Shown piece after piece: positions 26,464-35,718 of a stretch of 64,000 bases of DNA. The stretch's first letter is position 1, and each line of letters begins with the position of its first letter. Position numbers and translations under genes: made by a program. Source of the DNA: Magnetospira sp. QH-2 (GTDB taxonomy: Bacteria; Pseudomonadota; Alphaproteobacteria; Rhodospirillales; Magnetospiraceae); assembly GCF_000968135.1 (NCBI RefSeq), contig NZ_FO538765.1, positions 1,441,819-1,505,818 on the forward strand, in the 5' to 3' direction. The notes under the pieces are model-generated. The model was not told where the DNA came from and did no database searches. It saw only the letters and a program-made list of their open reading frames with translations.

Positions 26464-26630
26464 TAAGAGTGGGATTCAAGAGTATTCCTTTGATCTTGAG
26501 GGCGTATATTTCCGCTCTGGCGGCGTCAAGACCTCCGAACGGGGCGCCGCCCCGTGTCGTCGGCCTTTCCTGGCCAGATCAAAAATCTACTGCCTTGATA
26601 TCTAAAGGATACTTTTAAATCCGCCTCTTA
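26464..26630 (+). repeat. 167-bp MITE-like element, copy 2
   Basis: This copy has the same length and orientation as copy 1 (9306-9472), with only scattered differences. It begins TAAGAG and ends CTCTTA. It sits 67 bp after the gspD stop and 180 bp before the 22-bp tRNA-derived repeat. Apart from it, 26397-26817 shows nothing recognisable. Confidence 0.85.
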
Positions 26631-26817
26631 GGCAAAATGATTCGGTCACAATGGGTCATATGAAACGCGAAAGACTTTAGATCCGGGCGGCGCTAAACGA
26701 TCCCCCGCATTGGGAATATGCGTCCACCTCGGACCACCTCAGTTTAACGCCCAAAGGCATGTGAGTAGGTGGTTAGATGATTGCTTTTGGCAATATCTTA
26801 TTGAACTTGAGGAGATT

Positions 26818-26893
<76 letters not shown>

Positions 26894-27017
26894 ACGAGGT
26901 GCGGGATAATGGTTCGGCTGCGGCGGCCTGTCAAGCAAAAGGGCAGCCTTTTCGACCCCTTGCGCGGGGGCGGTGCCGGAGGTAGGCTGTGCGCCGTTTC
27001 GATGGGAGCAAAAGAGC

Positions 27018-27314
27018 ATGGGAGTTATCCTCCAACCGCTGATCGGCGTGATCATGATCGCCATCAATCTTTATATCTATGTGCTGATCGCCAGCGTGAT
27101 CCTGAGCTGGCTGGTCGCTTTCAACGTGGTCAATACGTCCAACCAGTTCGTCCATACCATCGGTACCTTTCTGTATAAGGCGACGGATCCGCCTTTAAGA
27201 GCCATTCGGCGCTATGTACCCGACCTGGGTGGCATTGATATTTCGCCGATCATCTTGATCTTGGCGCTGTATCTGGTTCAAGGCATTCTTCAACAATTGG
27301 CAATGCGTATGTGA
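27018..27314 (+). CDS. YggT family membrane protein
   Basis: This 98-aa protein has two hydrophobic segments (LIGVIMIAINLYIYVLIAS and ISPIILILALYLVQGIL) separated by TDPPLRAIRRYVPDLGGID, the family signature. The family is linked to osmotic stress and to placement of division or chloroplast proteins; its biochemical role is unsettled. The ATG has GGGAG and AAGAG upstream. It overlaps the DUF167 gene by 4 bp. Confidence 0.9.
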   Translation: MGVILQPLIGVIMIAINLYIYVLIASVILSWLVAFNVVNTSNQFVHTIGTFLYKATDPPLRAIRRYVPDLGGIDISPIILILALYLVQGILQQLAMRM

Positions 27315-27649
27315 CGGGAACGCCTGTGAGCGGGCCCTTCACACCGGTCTCGAATGGGTTGCGGGTGGCGGTGCGTCTGACGCCGAAGGCGTCGCGCAAT
27401 GGGATCGAAGGGCTGGCGCCGGACGCCAACGGGGATCTCTGGCTCAAGGTCTCGGTGACGGCGGTGCCGGAAAAGAACAAGGCCAATGGGGCGTTGCTTA
27501 AGCTTCTGGCCAAGGCTTGGCGCTGTCGCAAGTCGGATTTGAGCATCGTCGCGGGGGCCACCGACCGCTACAAAACCATACTTATCGCCGGTGATCCCGC
27601 AACATTGACGGGGCAACTGGAGCAATGGATGAAAGAGGGGGGCTCATGA
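27311..27649 (+). CDS. DUF167 (YggU-like) protein
   Basis: This 112-aa DUF167 protein has [40 protein letters not shown] and [16 protein letters not shown]. It starts at GTG overlapping the YggT stop, the classic YggT-YggU pair. Its function is unknown. Its stop overlaps the folD start region. Confidence 0.9.
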   Translation: MTGTPVSGPFTPVSNGLRVAVRLTPKASRNGIEGLAPDANGDLWLKVSVTAVPEKNKANGALLKLLAKAWRCRKSDLSIVAGATDRYKTILIAGDPATLTGQLEQWMKEGGS

Positions 27650-28548
27650 TGGCCGAGGCACAAATCATCGACGGCAAACAGTTTTCCGCCGACCTGCGGG
27701 CCCGTATCGGCGCCGAGGTGACGCGGCTGAAGGACGAACATGGTCTCAAGCCCGGCTTGGCGGTGGTGCTGGTGGGCGAAGACCCGGCCAGCCAGGTCTA
27801 TGTGCGCAACAAGGGGCTTCAGACCCTCGAGGCGGGTATGGAGTCCTTCGAATTCAAGCGGGATGCCGACATCAGTCAAGACGACCTGCTGACCCTGATC
27901 GCCGGGCTTAATGCTCGCGAAGACGTGCATGGGATATTGGTGCAATTGCCGTTGCCCGACCATATCGACTCGCACGCGGTCCTTGATGCCATCGAACCGG
28001 CCAAGGATGTGGATGGCTTCCATGTGATCAATACCGGGCGCTTGGCCACCGGTATGGACAGCCTCGTGCCCTGCACCCCGGCGGGTTGCCTGATGATGCT
28101 CAAGGATGTGCTGGGCGATAATCTGTCGGGCCAGCGGGCTCTGGTGCTCGGGCGTTCCAATATCGTCGGCAAGCCCATGGCACAGTTGCTGCTGGCCGAA
28201 AGCTGCACGGTGACCATCGCCCATAGCCGCACCCGCGATCTGGCCGAGGAATGCCGCCGCGCCGATATCCTGGTGGCCGCCGTGGGGCGCCCGAAGATGG
28301 TTCCCGGCGACTGGATCAAGCCCGGGGCGACGGTCATCGACGTGGGGATCAACCGCATCGACGCGCCGGAAAAGGGCGAGGGCAAGACCCGGCTGGTTGG
28401 TGATGTGGATTTCGATGAAGCGGTCAAGGTTGCCGGGGCTATTACGCCGGTGCCCGGCGGCGTCGGTCCCATGACCATCGCCTGTTTACTGCGTAATACG
28501 GTCATTGCCGCCTGCCGTCAGGCGGGACTGGATGATCCGGAGATCTGA
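27646..28548 (+). CDS. folD: Bifunctional methylenetetrahydrofolate dehydrogenase/cyclohydrolase
   Basis: This 300-aa FolD carries out the NADP-dependent oxidation of 5,10-methylene-THF and hydrolysis of the methenyl form. Key segments are the catalytic region [13 protein letters not shown] (Tyr, Lys), [27 protein letters not shown], the nucleotide motif [15 protein letters not shown] and [11 protein letters not shown]. Two adjacent ATG codons follow GAGGGGGG; the first is used. Confidence 0.95.
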   Translation: MMAEAQIIDGKQFSADLRARIGAEVTRLKDEHGLKPGLAVVLVGEDPASQVYVRNKGLQTLEAGMESFEFKRDADISQDDLLTLIAGLNAREDVHGILVQLPLPDHIDSHAVLDAIEPAKDVDGFHVINTGRLATGMDSLVPCTPAGCLMMLKDVLGDNLSGQRALVLGRSNIVGKPMAQLLLAESCTVTIAHSRTRDLAEECRRADILVAAVGRPKMVPGDWIKPGATVIDVGINRIDAPEKGEGKTRLVGDVDFDEAVKVAGAITPVPGGVGPMTIACLLRNTVIAACRQAGLDDPEI

Positions 28549-28553
28549 GCCCC

Positions 28554-29258
28554 GTGAAGTCCGCCATCGCTCTTCGCCATGTGACTTTCGAGGATCTGGA
28601 CCTGCTCGGGCCATTGCTCACCGAGCAGGGCTTCGCGGTGAGTTATATGGATGCCTGGCAGGCGCCGCTGCTTGACCCCTTGGCCGCCGACCTGCTGGTG
28701 GTGCTGGGTGGGCCCATTGGGGTGTACGAGGAAGATCACTATCCCTACCTCGGCGATGAATTGAAGCTGATCGAGGCGCGCCTGAAGGCCAACAGGCCGG
28801 TGCTAGGCATCTGTCTCGGCTGCCAACTGATGGCCCGGGCCCTGGGTTCCCGGGTCTATGCCTCGGGGCTGAAGGAGATCGGCTGGGCGCCCATTGAGCT
28901 GAACGAAGAAGGCAGGCATTCCGTGCTGGCCCCGCTGGGCGAGGGGTCGGCTCACGTTCTGCATTGGCATGGCGATACGTTTGACCTGCCCGAAGGAGCG
29001 CGGCACCTGGCCCGCTCCGCGCGGATCGAAAACCAGGCCTTTTCCTGGGGGGATCATGCCCTGGCACTACAGTTTCATGTGGAGGCCACGGCCTTGGGGC
29101 TGGAACGCTGGTACGTGGGGCATGCCCTGGAGATCGCCACTACCGAGGGCATTGATCCCAATGGTCTGCGCGCCGATGCCGCCGCTCACGGTCCCCGATG
29201 CAATGCCCGGGGGGAGCGGTTCATGAGGGATTGGCTTGATTCCCTGGATCTGGACTGA
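28554..29258 (+). CDS. Class I glutamine amidotransferase (GMP synthase-like)
   Basis: This 234-aa stand-alone GATase1 domain starts at GTG. The nucleophile elbow is GICLGCQLMA and the His/Glu pair lies in LQFHVEAT. The oxyanion strand LVVLGGPIGVYEE is typical. Such proteins release ammonia from glutamine or act as gamma-glutamyl hydrolases; no synthase partner is fused. A second, class II amidotransferase follows 5 bp later. Confidence 0.88.
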   Translation: MKSAIALRHVTFEDLDLLGPLLTEQGFAVSYMDAWQAPLLDPLAADLLVVLGGPIGVYEEDHYPYLGDELKLIEARLKANRPVLGICLGCQLMARALGSRVYASGLKEIGWAPIELNEEGRHSVLAPLGEGSAHVLHWHGDTFDLPEGARHLARSARIENQAFSWGDHALALQFHVEATALGLERWYVGHALEIATTEGIDPNGLRADAAAHGPRCNARGERFMRDWLDSLDLD

Positions 29259-29263
29259 GTGTC

Positions 29264-30079
29264 ATGTGTGAACTCTTTGCCATGTCCAGTTCCCATCCCG
29301 CGACGGTGACTCTGTCGTTGACCGAACTGGCGCGCCATGGGGGGCTGACCGGCCCGCACAAGGACGGTTTTGGCATCGCCTATTATGAAGAGGGTGACGC
29401 GCGGGTCATCCGCGATGTGGGGGCGGCCTATGACAGCCCCTGGATCCGGTTCGTCGCCGATACCCAATTGCAATCGGATTTGGTCATCAGTCATATCCGC
29501 AAGGCCACCCATGGCGATGTGACCCTGCGCAATACCCATCCATTTCGCCGTGAATTGGGCGGGCATCTGCATATCTTTGCCCACAACGGTGATTTGCTGG
29601 ATCTGGAAAAATACTTTCCCCTGACCGGCAAGCGATTCCGGCCTATCGGAGAAAGCGATTCCGAGCATGCTTTCTGTTTGCTCCTGGAAGCGCTGGCGCC
29701 CCTGTGGGATACGGGCGTGCCGAGCCTGGAGGCCCGCCTGGAGGTTGTCACCGCCTTTGCCGCCAGACTGCGGGATCTGGGGTCGGCCAATTTTCTCTAT
29801 GCCGACGGGCAGGTGCTGTTCGCCCATGGCCACAAGCGCACCCAGGTGGAAGGGCAAGACCCCCGGCCGCCGGGATTGCAGGTACTCTGCCGCCACTGCA
29901 CCCGTCAACGCGGTCAGGATGATAAGGCGGTGGACGGTGTCACCATCGGTGGTGGGCGGCAGGACGTGGTGCTGCTGGCCAGTGTGCCGCTCAGCGATGA
30001 AAGCTGGCGTCCTTTGGTGGGGGGCGAAGTGTTGGCCGTGACCAAGGGGCGGATCGCGGCGCGGCGCACCGTTGATTGA
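29264..30079 (+). CDS. Class II glutamine amidotransferase (YafJ-like)
   Basis: This 271-aa N-terminal-nucleophile amidotransferase has catalytic Cys2 (MCELFAMSS) and the Ntn-fold motifs GPHKDGFGIAYY, SHIRKATHG, NTHPF and HNGDL. It is YafJ-like in length. The synthetase partner is unknown. It is adjacent to a class I amidotransferase, so both could supply ammonia or act on related gamma-glutamyl substrates. Confidence 0.88.
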   Translation: MCELFAMSSSHPATVTLSLTELARHGGLTGPHKDGFGIAYYEEGDARVIRDVGAAYDSPWIRFVADTQLQSDLVISHIRKATHGDVTLRNTHPFRRELGGHLHIFAHNGDLLDLEKYFPLTGKRFRPIGESDSEHAFCLLLEALAPLWDTGVPSLEARLEVVTAFAARLRDLGSANFLYADGQVLFAHGHKRTQVEGQDPRPPGLQVLCRHCTRQRGQDDKAVDGVTIGGGRQDVVLLASVPLSDESWRPLVGGEVLAVTKGRIAARRTVD

Positions 30080-30134
30080 CGGATTGCAGGGACTTGGGAC
30101 AGAATATCATCATAAAAAAAGGGGGGCCCATGCA

Positions 30135-30956
30135 TTGACCAATTTTTCTGCGGAAACCGTCAAGCTATTCGAATCGGTGCTCGATGAGATCGCAGAGACA
30201 CTGGAGACTCGTGTTTTCAACACCGGAGAATCCATCTTCAAAGAAGGCGACAAGGGGGACCGGGCTTATTTCGTCCGTATCGGAGGCGTGGAAATCTCCA
30301 AAACCGCCAGCGATGGTCAGTTGATCCACCTGGGAACCATTCATCCTGGCGATATTTTCGGCGAGATGGCGCTGATCGACGGGGCGCCGCGCATGGCCAA
30401 CGCCATGGCCATCAAGGACACGGAATGCGTTATCTTGCCGCGTGTCCTGTTTTTCCAGGAGCTGACCAAGGCCGAGCCTTTCACCCGATTCCTCATCAAC
30501 ACCTTGCTGGTGCATGTGCGCAACATGGGCATTCGCATTGTTTCACAGGCCGAGTTGGCGCAAGTGCCCTTCGTCGAGCGCTTCGTCAATGCCTACATCG
30601 CTCATGGGCGCGGGGTTAGCGATGTGACCTATTTCTTCTGTGATGCCGATGGGGAAAAACGCGAAATCGCCGTGCAAGGGATCAATGACGATGACCTCTG
30701 CCGCCTTTGGGGCACGATCTCTGCCAAGCTGGGGTTCGTGGATGACTTGAACGTGCTCGACGATCTGGAACGTCAAGCTCTCTATGACATGTTCGGGCAG
30801 GATACGGTGGAAGAGTTGCAGGCCGGGGTGATTGAACTGATATACGATTCCCTGACCCAGCGGGCGCATCTGGTGGACAATGCCCAAGGCCTCTATCAGG
30901 CGTTGTTCGGGAGCTATGAAAACCCCCATCACCTGGAAAACGCGGTCCTTTCTTGA
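30135..30956 (+). CDS. Cyclic nucleotide-binding domain protein
   Basis: This protein has about 273 aa. An N-terminal CNB domain (about 15-130) carries the phosphate-binding cassette FGEMALIDGAPRMANA, including the Arg that contacts the cyclic phosphate. The C-terminal half (about 140-273) lacks a helix-turn-helix and matches nothing recognised (RGVSDVTYFFCDADGEKREI). The start is a TTG nine bases after AGGGGGG; an upstream TTG at 30072 is an alternative. A weak terminator-like hairpin follows at 30988-31020. Confidence 0.8.
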   Translation: MTNFSAETVKLFESVLDEIAETLETRVFNTGESIFKEGDKGDRAYFVRIGGVEISKTASDGQLIHLGTIHPGDIFGEMALIDGAPRMANAMAIKDTECVILPRVLFFQELTKAEPFTRFLINTLLVHVRNMGIRIVSQAELAQVPFVERFVNAYIAHGRGVSDVTYFFCDADGEKREIAVQGINDDDLCRLWGTISAKLGFVDDLNVLDDLERQALYDMFGQDTVEELQAGVIELIYDSLTQRAHLVDNAQGLYQALFGSYENPHHLENAVLS

Positions 30957-31119
30957 GGTTTAAATCATTCAAATAAATGGGGTAAGGGGCGCTATACGTT
31001 TACGGAATAGCGGCCTTTTATGATTTTAATATATTAGTAATAAATAATATGTTATAGTATCCATATCGGACACAGTAGGGGGGATTCGTGGACGAACCAG
31101 ATATGAAAGGAGAATCATT

Positions 31120-31209
31120 ATGACCAGACTGTTATCGTATAGCCTCTTAGCCCTTGTGATGCTCGGTGGATTGGCTTTTGCGTTCCTGGCAAACCCAGCA
31201 TTGGTCTGA
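31120..31209 (+). CDS. 29-residue predicted membrane peptide
   Basis: This short frame begins ATG with an excellent ribosome-binding site (GAAAGGAG, 8 bases ahead). It encodes a nearly all-hydrophobic peptide with one helix (LLALVMLGGLAFAFLA) flanked by Arg/Ser at the N-terminus. The upstream 160 bp are AT-rich and include TATAGT as a possible -10. No family is recognised. Confidence 0.5.
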   Translation: MTRLLSYSLLALVMLGGLAFAFLANPALV

Positions 31210-31254
31210 TTCCGCCTTCAGGCGTCCCGACCCTTTGAGGCATTTGCTATCGGC

Positions 31255-31290
31255 AAAAAAATGCCGCGTTCGGAGGACGAGCGCGGCATT
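31255..31290 (-). terminator. Terminator of dsrC
   Basis: On the minus strand an 8-bp stem (ATGCCGCG/CGCGGCAT) is followed by a run of seven T. It lies about 80 bp after the dsrC stop. Confidence 0.8.
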
Positions 31291-31371
31291 CGTTTGGCGT
31301 AAATCACGTTATTCGCGTTTGATCGGATCGGATTCGGCGCGAATACCGTGGTCGGTTTTTGGGTTCGATAT

Positions 31372-31662
31372 TCAGACGCAGCCCGTCGGTTTCGGCAGAC
31401 CACCCCATTTGCATATCATTTTCATCGGCCCGGTGGGGAAGTGCCCATAGAGCTCCTTCACATCCATGCCCATGGACTTGGAAAACTTCCGCAGGGCAGG
31501 GACCGTGCCGTTTTCGTCATACATGCGGCGGGCTTCCTGAATGAATTTCAGCTTGTCCTCGTCCAGCTCGTAGCCGTCGGTCTCGGCCAGTTGGGCGCCG
31601 ACCGCCTCGGTCCATTCCGATCGGTCCACCAGGTAGCCTTCGCCATCCACATTGAGGGTCAT
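31372..31662 (-). CDS. dsrC: DsrC/TusE family sulfur-carrier protein
   Basis: This 96-aa protein has the family core LDEDKLKFIQEARRMYDENG, PALRKFSKSMGMDVKELYGHFP and the C-terminal arm. The arm ends ICKWGGLPKPTGCV and carries two cysteines 11 residues apart, the second penultimate. Both cysteines are the hallmark of true DsrC; TusE of tRNA thiolation keeps only the last one. DsrC carries sulfur as a trisulfide to or from DsrAB. No dsrAB genes are in the window. The ATG is chosen because GGAG lies six bases before it. Confidence 0.88.
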   Translation of the reverse strand: MTLNVDGEGYLVDRSEWTEAVGAQLAETDGYELDEDKLKFIQEARRMYDENGTVPALRKFSKSMGMDVKELYGHFPTGPMKMICKWGGLPKPTGCV

Positions 31663-31800
31663 CGTCGTCTCCAAATTAATTAATAGCGTTTTGCAACTTC
31701 TGGGCAGATGGGGAGGGATTCCAAGGATACAAGGGGCTGAAAGGGGGGGATATGCAAAAAAACGAATGTGACAACGACATTATTTCGAAAAAAAAACGAT

Positions 31801-31976
31801 TATGTGTGATGGCCGTCACGGCAGACGAGGGGCAAAGGCGCGATGATGATGTTGACGCGATGGGGCGGCCCATCCTCCCCGCTTTCCCCCAAGCACCACG
31901 CTTCATCGCGTCACCCCAAATTCTTCTCTCTCTCTCCCATCCTTTCCCGGCTCTCCCCCAGAGCCGGGCTTCTTTT
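31801..31976 (+). ncRNA. Tandem structured sRNA candidate, copy A
   Basis: This intergenic RNA candidate begins with TGTGATGGCCGTCAC (a small hairpin, 31805-31819). A 10-bp stem (31853-31862 with 31904-31913) displays a loop that shares 36 identical bases (31862-31897) with copy B and contains CCATCCTCCCC. It ends in a strong terminator at 31946-31976. Stem sequences differ from copy B but stay paired, which supports RNA structure. The UCCUCCCC loop resembles anti-Shine-Dalgarno loops of alphaproteobacterial cuckoo-type sRNAs. Confidence 0.6.
31946..31976 (+). terminator. Terminator of sRNA A
   Basis: A 9-bp stem CCCGGCTCT/AGAGCCGGG is followed by CTTCTTTT. Confidence 0.8.
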
Positions 31977-32019
31977 CGGTTGAGTTCCCGCTATCGAAAA
32001 CAAAATGATCAAAAAAGAC

Positions 32020-32191
32020 GCCCTGTGATGGCCGTCACCGCGCGCCGGATGAAAAGGGTGCATTGTTAAGTCATAGCGACGGGGCGGCCCATCCTCCCCG
32101 CTTTCCCCCAAGCACCTCGTCCCGTCGCCCCTCGAAACTAGTAAACTTAAAGCAAACCCGGCTCTTTCCTCCCTGGAGCCGGGCTTTTCTT
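32020..32191 (+). ncRNA. Tandem structured sRNA candidate, copy B
   Basis: This is the second copy of the same RNA layout: TGTGATGGCCGTCAC at 32024-32038, then an 8-bp stem GCGACGGG/CCCGTCGC (32076-32083, 32121-32128) that presents the same 36-base loop (32081-32116). A terminator with the same CCCGGCTC core ends it at 32157-32191. An A-rich segment before each copy shares TCGAAAA and GAT blocks, perhaps promoter remnants. The downstream gene starts 28 bp after the terminator. Confidence 0.6.
32157..32191 (+). terminator. Terminator of sRNA B
   Basis: An 8-bp stem CCCGGCTC/GAGCCGGG is followed by CTTTTCTT. Confidence 0.8.
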
Positions 32192-32219
32192 ATGCGGGCC
32201 TTCGTGATTAACTGATTCC

Positions 32220-32924
32220 ATGATTGGGAGCCTTTCGGATCTGGTTTTTGCCATGGTTGCCTTTGTTGGCGGCCATTTCCTGCTGTCTTGGCACCCCATC
32301 CGGGTTCAAATCATCGGATTGATCGGCGAATGGCCATTCCGCGGCCTCTATTCCATAATGGCGGCGCTGTCGTTGATTTGGGCCGTCCTGGCTTACCAGG
32401 TGGCTCCGGAGGTAATCCTCTGGGACCCTCACATGGCTTTCCAGCATATGCCCATGTCCATGATGGTGCCGGTCTGTCTGCTGCTGGTGGCCGGGTACAC
32501 GGCGATCAATCCTACCGCCATCGGCATGGAATCGGCGGCGGCGCGGCAGCCCCTGGCCGGGATTTTTGCGATTACCCGCCATCCGGTCATGTGGGCCGTG
32601 GGCCTGTGGGGCGTGACCCATGCCCTGTCCCGGGGCGATGCGGCCTCGCTGATATTTTTTGGCGGCATGGCGGTGCTGGCTTTGGGGGGCAGCCTCGCCA
32701 TCGACCGCCGCAAGGCCAAGGAGGGCGGGCTATTGTGGGAGCGCTTGCGGCAAGAGACTTCCAACGTGCCTTTTGTCGCCATCATTCAAGGACGGGCAAG
32801 GACCTCGCCGTCGGATATCGGCTGGTGGCGATTGGCGGGTGGGACGCTGTTGTTCGTGGTTCTGCTGTTCTGGCACGACCGGATTTTGGGGGTGCCGCCT
32901 TTGCCCGGTGTTCCGCTTTTCTAG
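32220..32924 (+). CDS. NnrU family membrane protein
   Basis: This 234-aa polytopic protein matches the NnrU family: an N-terminal helix with GGHFLLSWHPIR, FRGLYSIMAALSLIWAVLAY, the conserved ITRHPVMWAVGLWGVTH and RRKAKEGG. NnrU is named from denitrification loci; relatives are methyltransferase-like membrane proteins. Its role here is not evident from neighbours. The stop overlaps the stop of the convergent GyrI-like gene by 2 bp. Confidence 0.87.
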   Translation: MIGSLSDLVFAMVAFVGGHFLLSWHPIRVQIIGLIGEWPFRGLYSIMAALSLIWAVLAYQVAPEVILWDPHMAFQHMPMSMMVPVCLLLVAGYTAINPTAIGMESAAARQPLAGIFAITRHPVMWAVGLWGVTHALSRGDAASLIFFGGMAVLALGGSLAIDRRKAKEGGLLWERLRQETSNVPFVAIIQGRARTSPSDIGWWRLAGGTLLFVVLLFWHDRILGVPPLPGVPLF

Positions 32925-33397
32925 CCCTGCAACGGCACACAGAGGTCGGTGATGATTTCCGATTCCGGCACGGTCTTGGAATCGTTGACATAGATCTCCA
33001 AAAACGGCCGTTCCCAATCCGCGGCATAGGCCGAGGCGGGGAGCCATTCATCGCGCAGTTTGGGGAACAGGTCTTTCATCTGGGTATAGGGGCCCTTCAT
33101 GCGCAACATGCCATAGCGACCACCGGGAATGACCATGGTGAACATTTCGGGTGTGTCCTTGAAAGAAGGCATGTTCAGCAGGCTGACCGACGCCACATAG
33201 CGGCACAGGGCCGGCGGATTTTTCGCCGGATGATCCATGCCGAAGCCATAGGCGCCCAGGACCTTGTCGGCCAGATCCCGTTCTCGCAGCCAGGCCCAAA
33301 GATCATGCCACAAAGCCGGGGCGGTTTGCTGATAGACCCCCAACCGGGCCATGGCCAGCACCGGGATATCGGGTAGAAATTCCATGCGGACGTCCAT
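32921..33397 (-). CDS. GyrI-like/effector-binding domain protein
   Basis: This 158-aa stand-alone GyrI-like (AraC effector-binding) domain has VLAMARLGVYQQTAPALWHDL near the start, MVIPGGRYGMLRMKGPYTQM in the middle and WERPFLEIYVNDSKTVPESEIITDLCVPL at the end. Relatives bind small ligands or inhibit gyrase. The ATG has a perfect AGGAGG six bases upstream. It is divergent from uvrB. Confidence 0.82.
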   Translation of the reverse strand: MDVRMEFLPDIPVLAMARLGVYQQTAPALWHDLWAWLRERDLADKVLGAYGFGMDHPAKNPPALCRYVASVSLLNMPSFKDTPEMFTMVIPGGRYGMLRMKGPYTQMKDLFPKLRDEWLPASAYAADWERPFLEIYVNDSKTVPESEIITDLCVPLQG

Positions 33398-33486
33398 GGG
33401 GGCCTCCTGAGCATTAATGACGCGGGTATTGTACCTGATTTGTTTCCTTGCTGGAACCCGGCGAGAATCAGCGCTATATCCGTCCT

Positions 33487-35616
33487 ATGAATACGGTCGT
33501 GCCCTTCATCCCGCAAAAGCGACAGCCGGTCGGCGACGGCCCGGCCTTTCGGCTGGAGTCCGACTACAGTCCGTCGGGGGATCAGCCCCAGGCGATCACC
33601 GAATTGGTTGCCGGTATCACTGCCCAAGAGACCGATCAGGTGCTGCTGGGCGTAACCGGTTCGGGCAAGACGTTTACCGTCGCCAAGGTCATCGAGCAGG
33701 TCCAGCGCCCGGCACTGGTGCTGGCCCCCAACAAGACCCTGGCGGCGCAGCTCTATGCGGAGATGAAGGAGTTTTTTCCCCATAACGCGGTGGAGTACTT
33801 CGTTTCCTACTATGACTATTACCAGCCCGAAGCCTATGTGCCGCGCACCGATACCTATATCGAGAAAGACTCCGCCATCAACGAACAGATCGACCGCATG
33901 CGCCACGCGGCGACCCGCGCGTTATTCGAACGCGATGACGTGATCATCGTCGCCTCGGTGTCTTGTATTTACGGCATCGGCGCGCCGGAGACCTATGCCG
34001 AGATGGTGGCGAAAGTGACCGTGGGCGAAGAGGTGGCGCGGAATGCCTTGATGAAGCGGTTGGTGGAGCTGCAATACCAACGCAACGACGCCTCCTTCCA
34101 TCGCGGCACCTTCCGGGTGCGCGGCGATGTGGTGGAGATCTTCCCCAGTCACTACGAAGACCGCGCCTGGCGGGTATCGTTCTTCGGCGATGAGGTGGAG
34201 GAAATCCGCGAGATCGATTCCCTGACCGGCGAAAAGACCGGATCGTTGGAGCAGATCACCGTTTATCCGGCCAGCCATTATGTCACCCCGCGCCCGACCA
34301 TCCAGCAGGCGATGATCAAGATCAAAACCGAACTGAAGGCGCGGCTGGAAATCTTGCACGCCGAGGGCAAGCTGCTGGAGGCCCAGAGGCTGGAGGAGCG
34401 CACCACTTTCGATCTGGAAATGATGGAGACCACCGGCCATTGCTCTGGCATCGAGAACTATTCCCGCTATTTGACCGGCCGCGAGCCGGGGCAGCCACCG
34501 CCGACCCTGTTCGAATACCTGCCGGAAAACGCCTTGTTATTCGTCGATGAAAGCCATGTCACCGTGTCCCAGCTGGGCGGCATGTACCGGGGCGACTTCA
34601 ACCGCAAAAGCACCCTAGCCGACTTCGGGTTCCGGTTGCCGTCCTGTGTCGACAACCGGCCGCTCAAGTTCGAGGAGTGGGAAACCATGCGCCCGCAGAC
34701 GGTCTATGTGTCGGCCACCCCGGGCGATTGGGAGATGGAGCGCACCGAAGGGGTGTTCGTGGAACAGGTGATCCGGCCCACCGGGTTGATCGATCCGGTC
34801 TGTCTGGTGCGCCCGGTGGAGCATCAGGTGGATGACCTGATGGCCGAGTGCAAGGCCTGCGCGGGCAAGGGGGAGCGCGTGCTGGTCACCGTGCTGACCA
34901 AGCGCATGGCCGAGGATCTGACCGAGTACCTGCACGAACAGGGCATCCGGGTGCGCTATATGCATTCGGACATCGACACCATCGAGCGAATCGAGATCAT
35001 CCGGGATCTGCGTCTGGGAGCCTTTGACGTATTGGTTGGCATCAACTTGTTGCGCGAGGGGCTGGATATTCCCGAATGCGCCCTGGTGGCCATCTTGGAT
35101 GCGGACAAGGAAGGCTTCCTGCGCTCCAAGCGGTCGTTGGTGCAGACCATCGGCCGAGCGGCGCGCAACGTGGATGGCCGGGTTATCCTCTATGCCGACA
35201 AGATGACCGATAGCCTGGAGTACGCTATTTCCGAGACCAACCGTCGCCGCGAGAAGCAACAAGCTTTTAATGTCGCCAACGGCATCACCCCGGAAAGCGT
35301 CAAAAAGAAGGTCGCCGATATTCTCGAGGGTGTGGAGCAGAAGGACTATGTCACGGTGCGTCTCTCCGATACCGGCGGGCCGACGGAGGTGGTCGGCAAG
35401 GACCTGACGCAGGTCAAGGCAGACATGGAAAAGCGCATGCGCGCCGCTGCCGCCGATCTGGAGTTCGAGGAGGCGGCCCGCCTGCGCGACGAAATTCGGC
35501 GGCTGGAGGCTCACGAATTGGGCCTCGATGGGGCAGGGGTGGCACCGCGCGCCGCCTCGCGGGCTGGGGTGGGCGGCAAGGGTCCGGGCAAAAAGGGACG
35601 CGGTCGCAGGGGGTGA
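33487..35616 (+). CDS. uvrB: UvrABC system protein B
   Basis: This 709-aa excision-repair helicase subunit has Walker [14 protein letters not shown], the damage-probing beta-hairpin [12 protein letters not shown], and helicase motifs [19 protein letters not shown] and [11 protein letters not shown]-terminal UVR motif (about 640-675, [19 protein letters not shown]) contacts UvrC. The tail is Gly/Lys/Arg rich. The ATG at 33487 fits the family start; the frame continues upstream without homology. Confidence 0.96.
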   Translation: MNTVVPFIPQKRQPVGDGPAFRLESDYSPSGDQPQAITELVAGITAQETDQVLLGVTGSGKTFTVAKVIEQVQRPALVLAPNKTLAAQLYAEMKEFFPHNAVEYFVSYYDYYQPEAYVPRTDTYIEKDSAINEQIDRMRHAATRALFERDDVIIVASVSCIYGIGAPETYAEMVAKVTVGEEVARNALMKRLVELQYQRNDASFHRGTFRVRGDVVEIFPSHYEDRAWRVSFFGDEVEEIREIDSLTGEKTGSLEQITVYPASHYVTPRPTIQQAMIKIKTELKARLEILHAEGKLLEAQRLEERTTFDLEMMETTGHCSGIENYSRYLTGREPGQPPPTLFEYLPENALLFVDESHVTVSQLGGMYRGDFNRKSTLADFGFRLPSCVDNRPLKFEEWETMRPQTVYVSATPGDWEMERTEGVFVEQVIRPTGLIDPVCLVRPVEHQVDDLMAECKACAGKGERVLVTVLTKRMAEDLTEYLHEQGIRVRYMHSDIDTIERIEIIRDLRLGAFDVLVGINLLREGLDIPECALVAILDADKEGFLRSKRSLVQTIGRAARNVDGRVILYADKMTDSLEYAISETNRRREKQQAFNVANGITPESVKKKVADILEGVEQKDYVTVRLSDTGGPTEVVGKDLTQVKADMEKRMRAAAADLEFEEAARLRDEIRRLEAHELGLDGAGVAPRAASRAGVGGKGPGKKGRGRRG

Positions 35617-35718
35617 TTTTCTTTCCCTGCAGTGCAAACGCCCCTTGCCTCTTTTTGTTTGCGGCGCAACAATAGTCGTCAATCAAATCGGACGACAAGA
35701 AAGAGGGAGACAGCCGGG

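Noticed and set aside
31372-31662. Dissimilatory sulfur (dsr) operon
   Set aside because: Only dsrC is present; flanking genes are unrelated, so no operon is claimed.
33398-33486. LexA-type SOS box before uvrB
   Set aside because: No GTTC-N7-GTTC or CTG-N10-CAG pattern was found in the 89 bp between the divergent genes.
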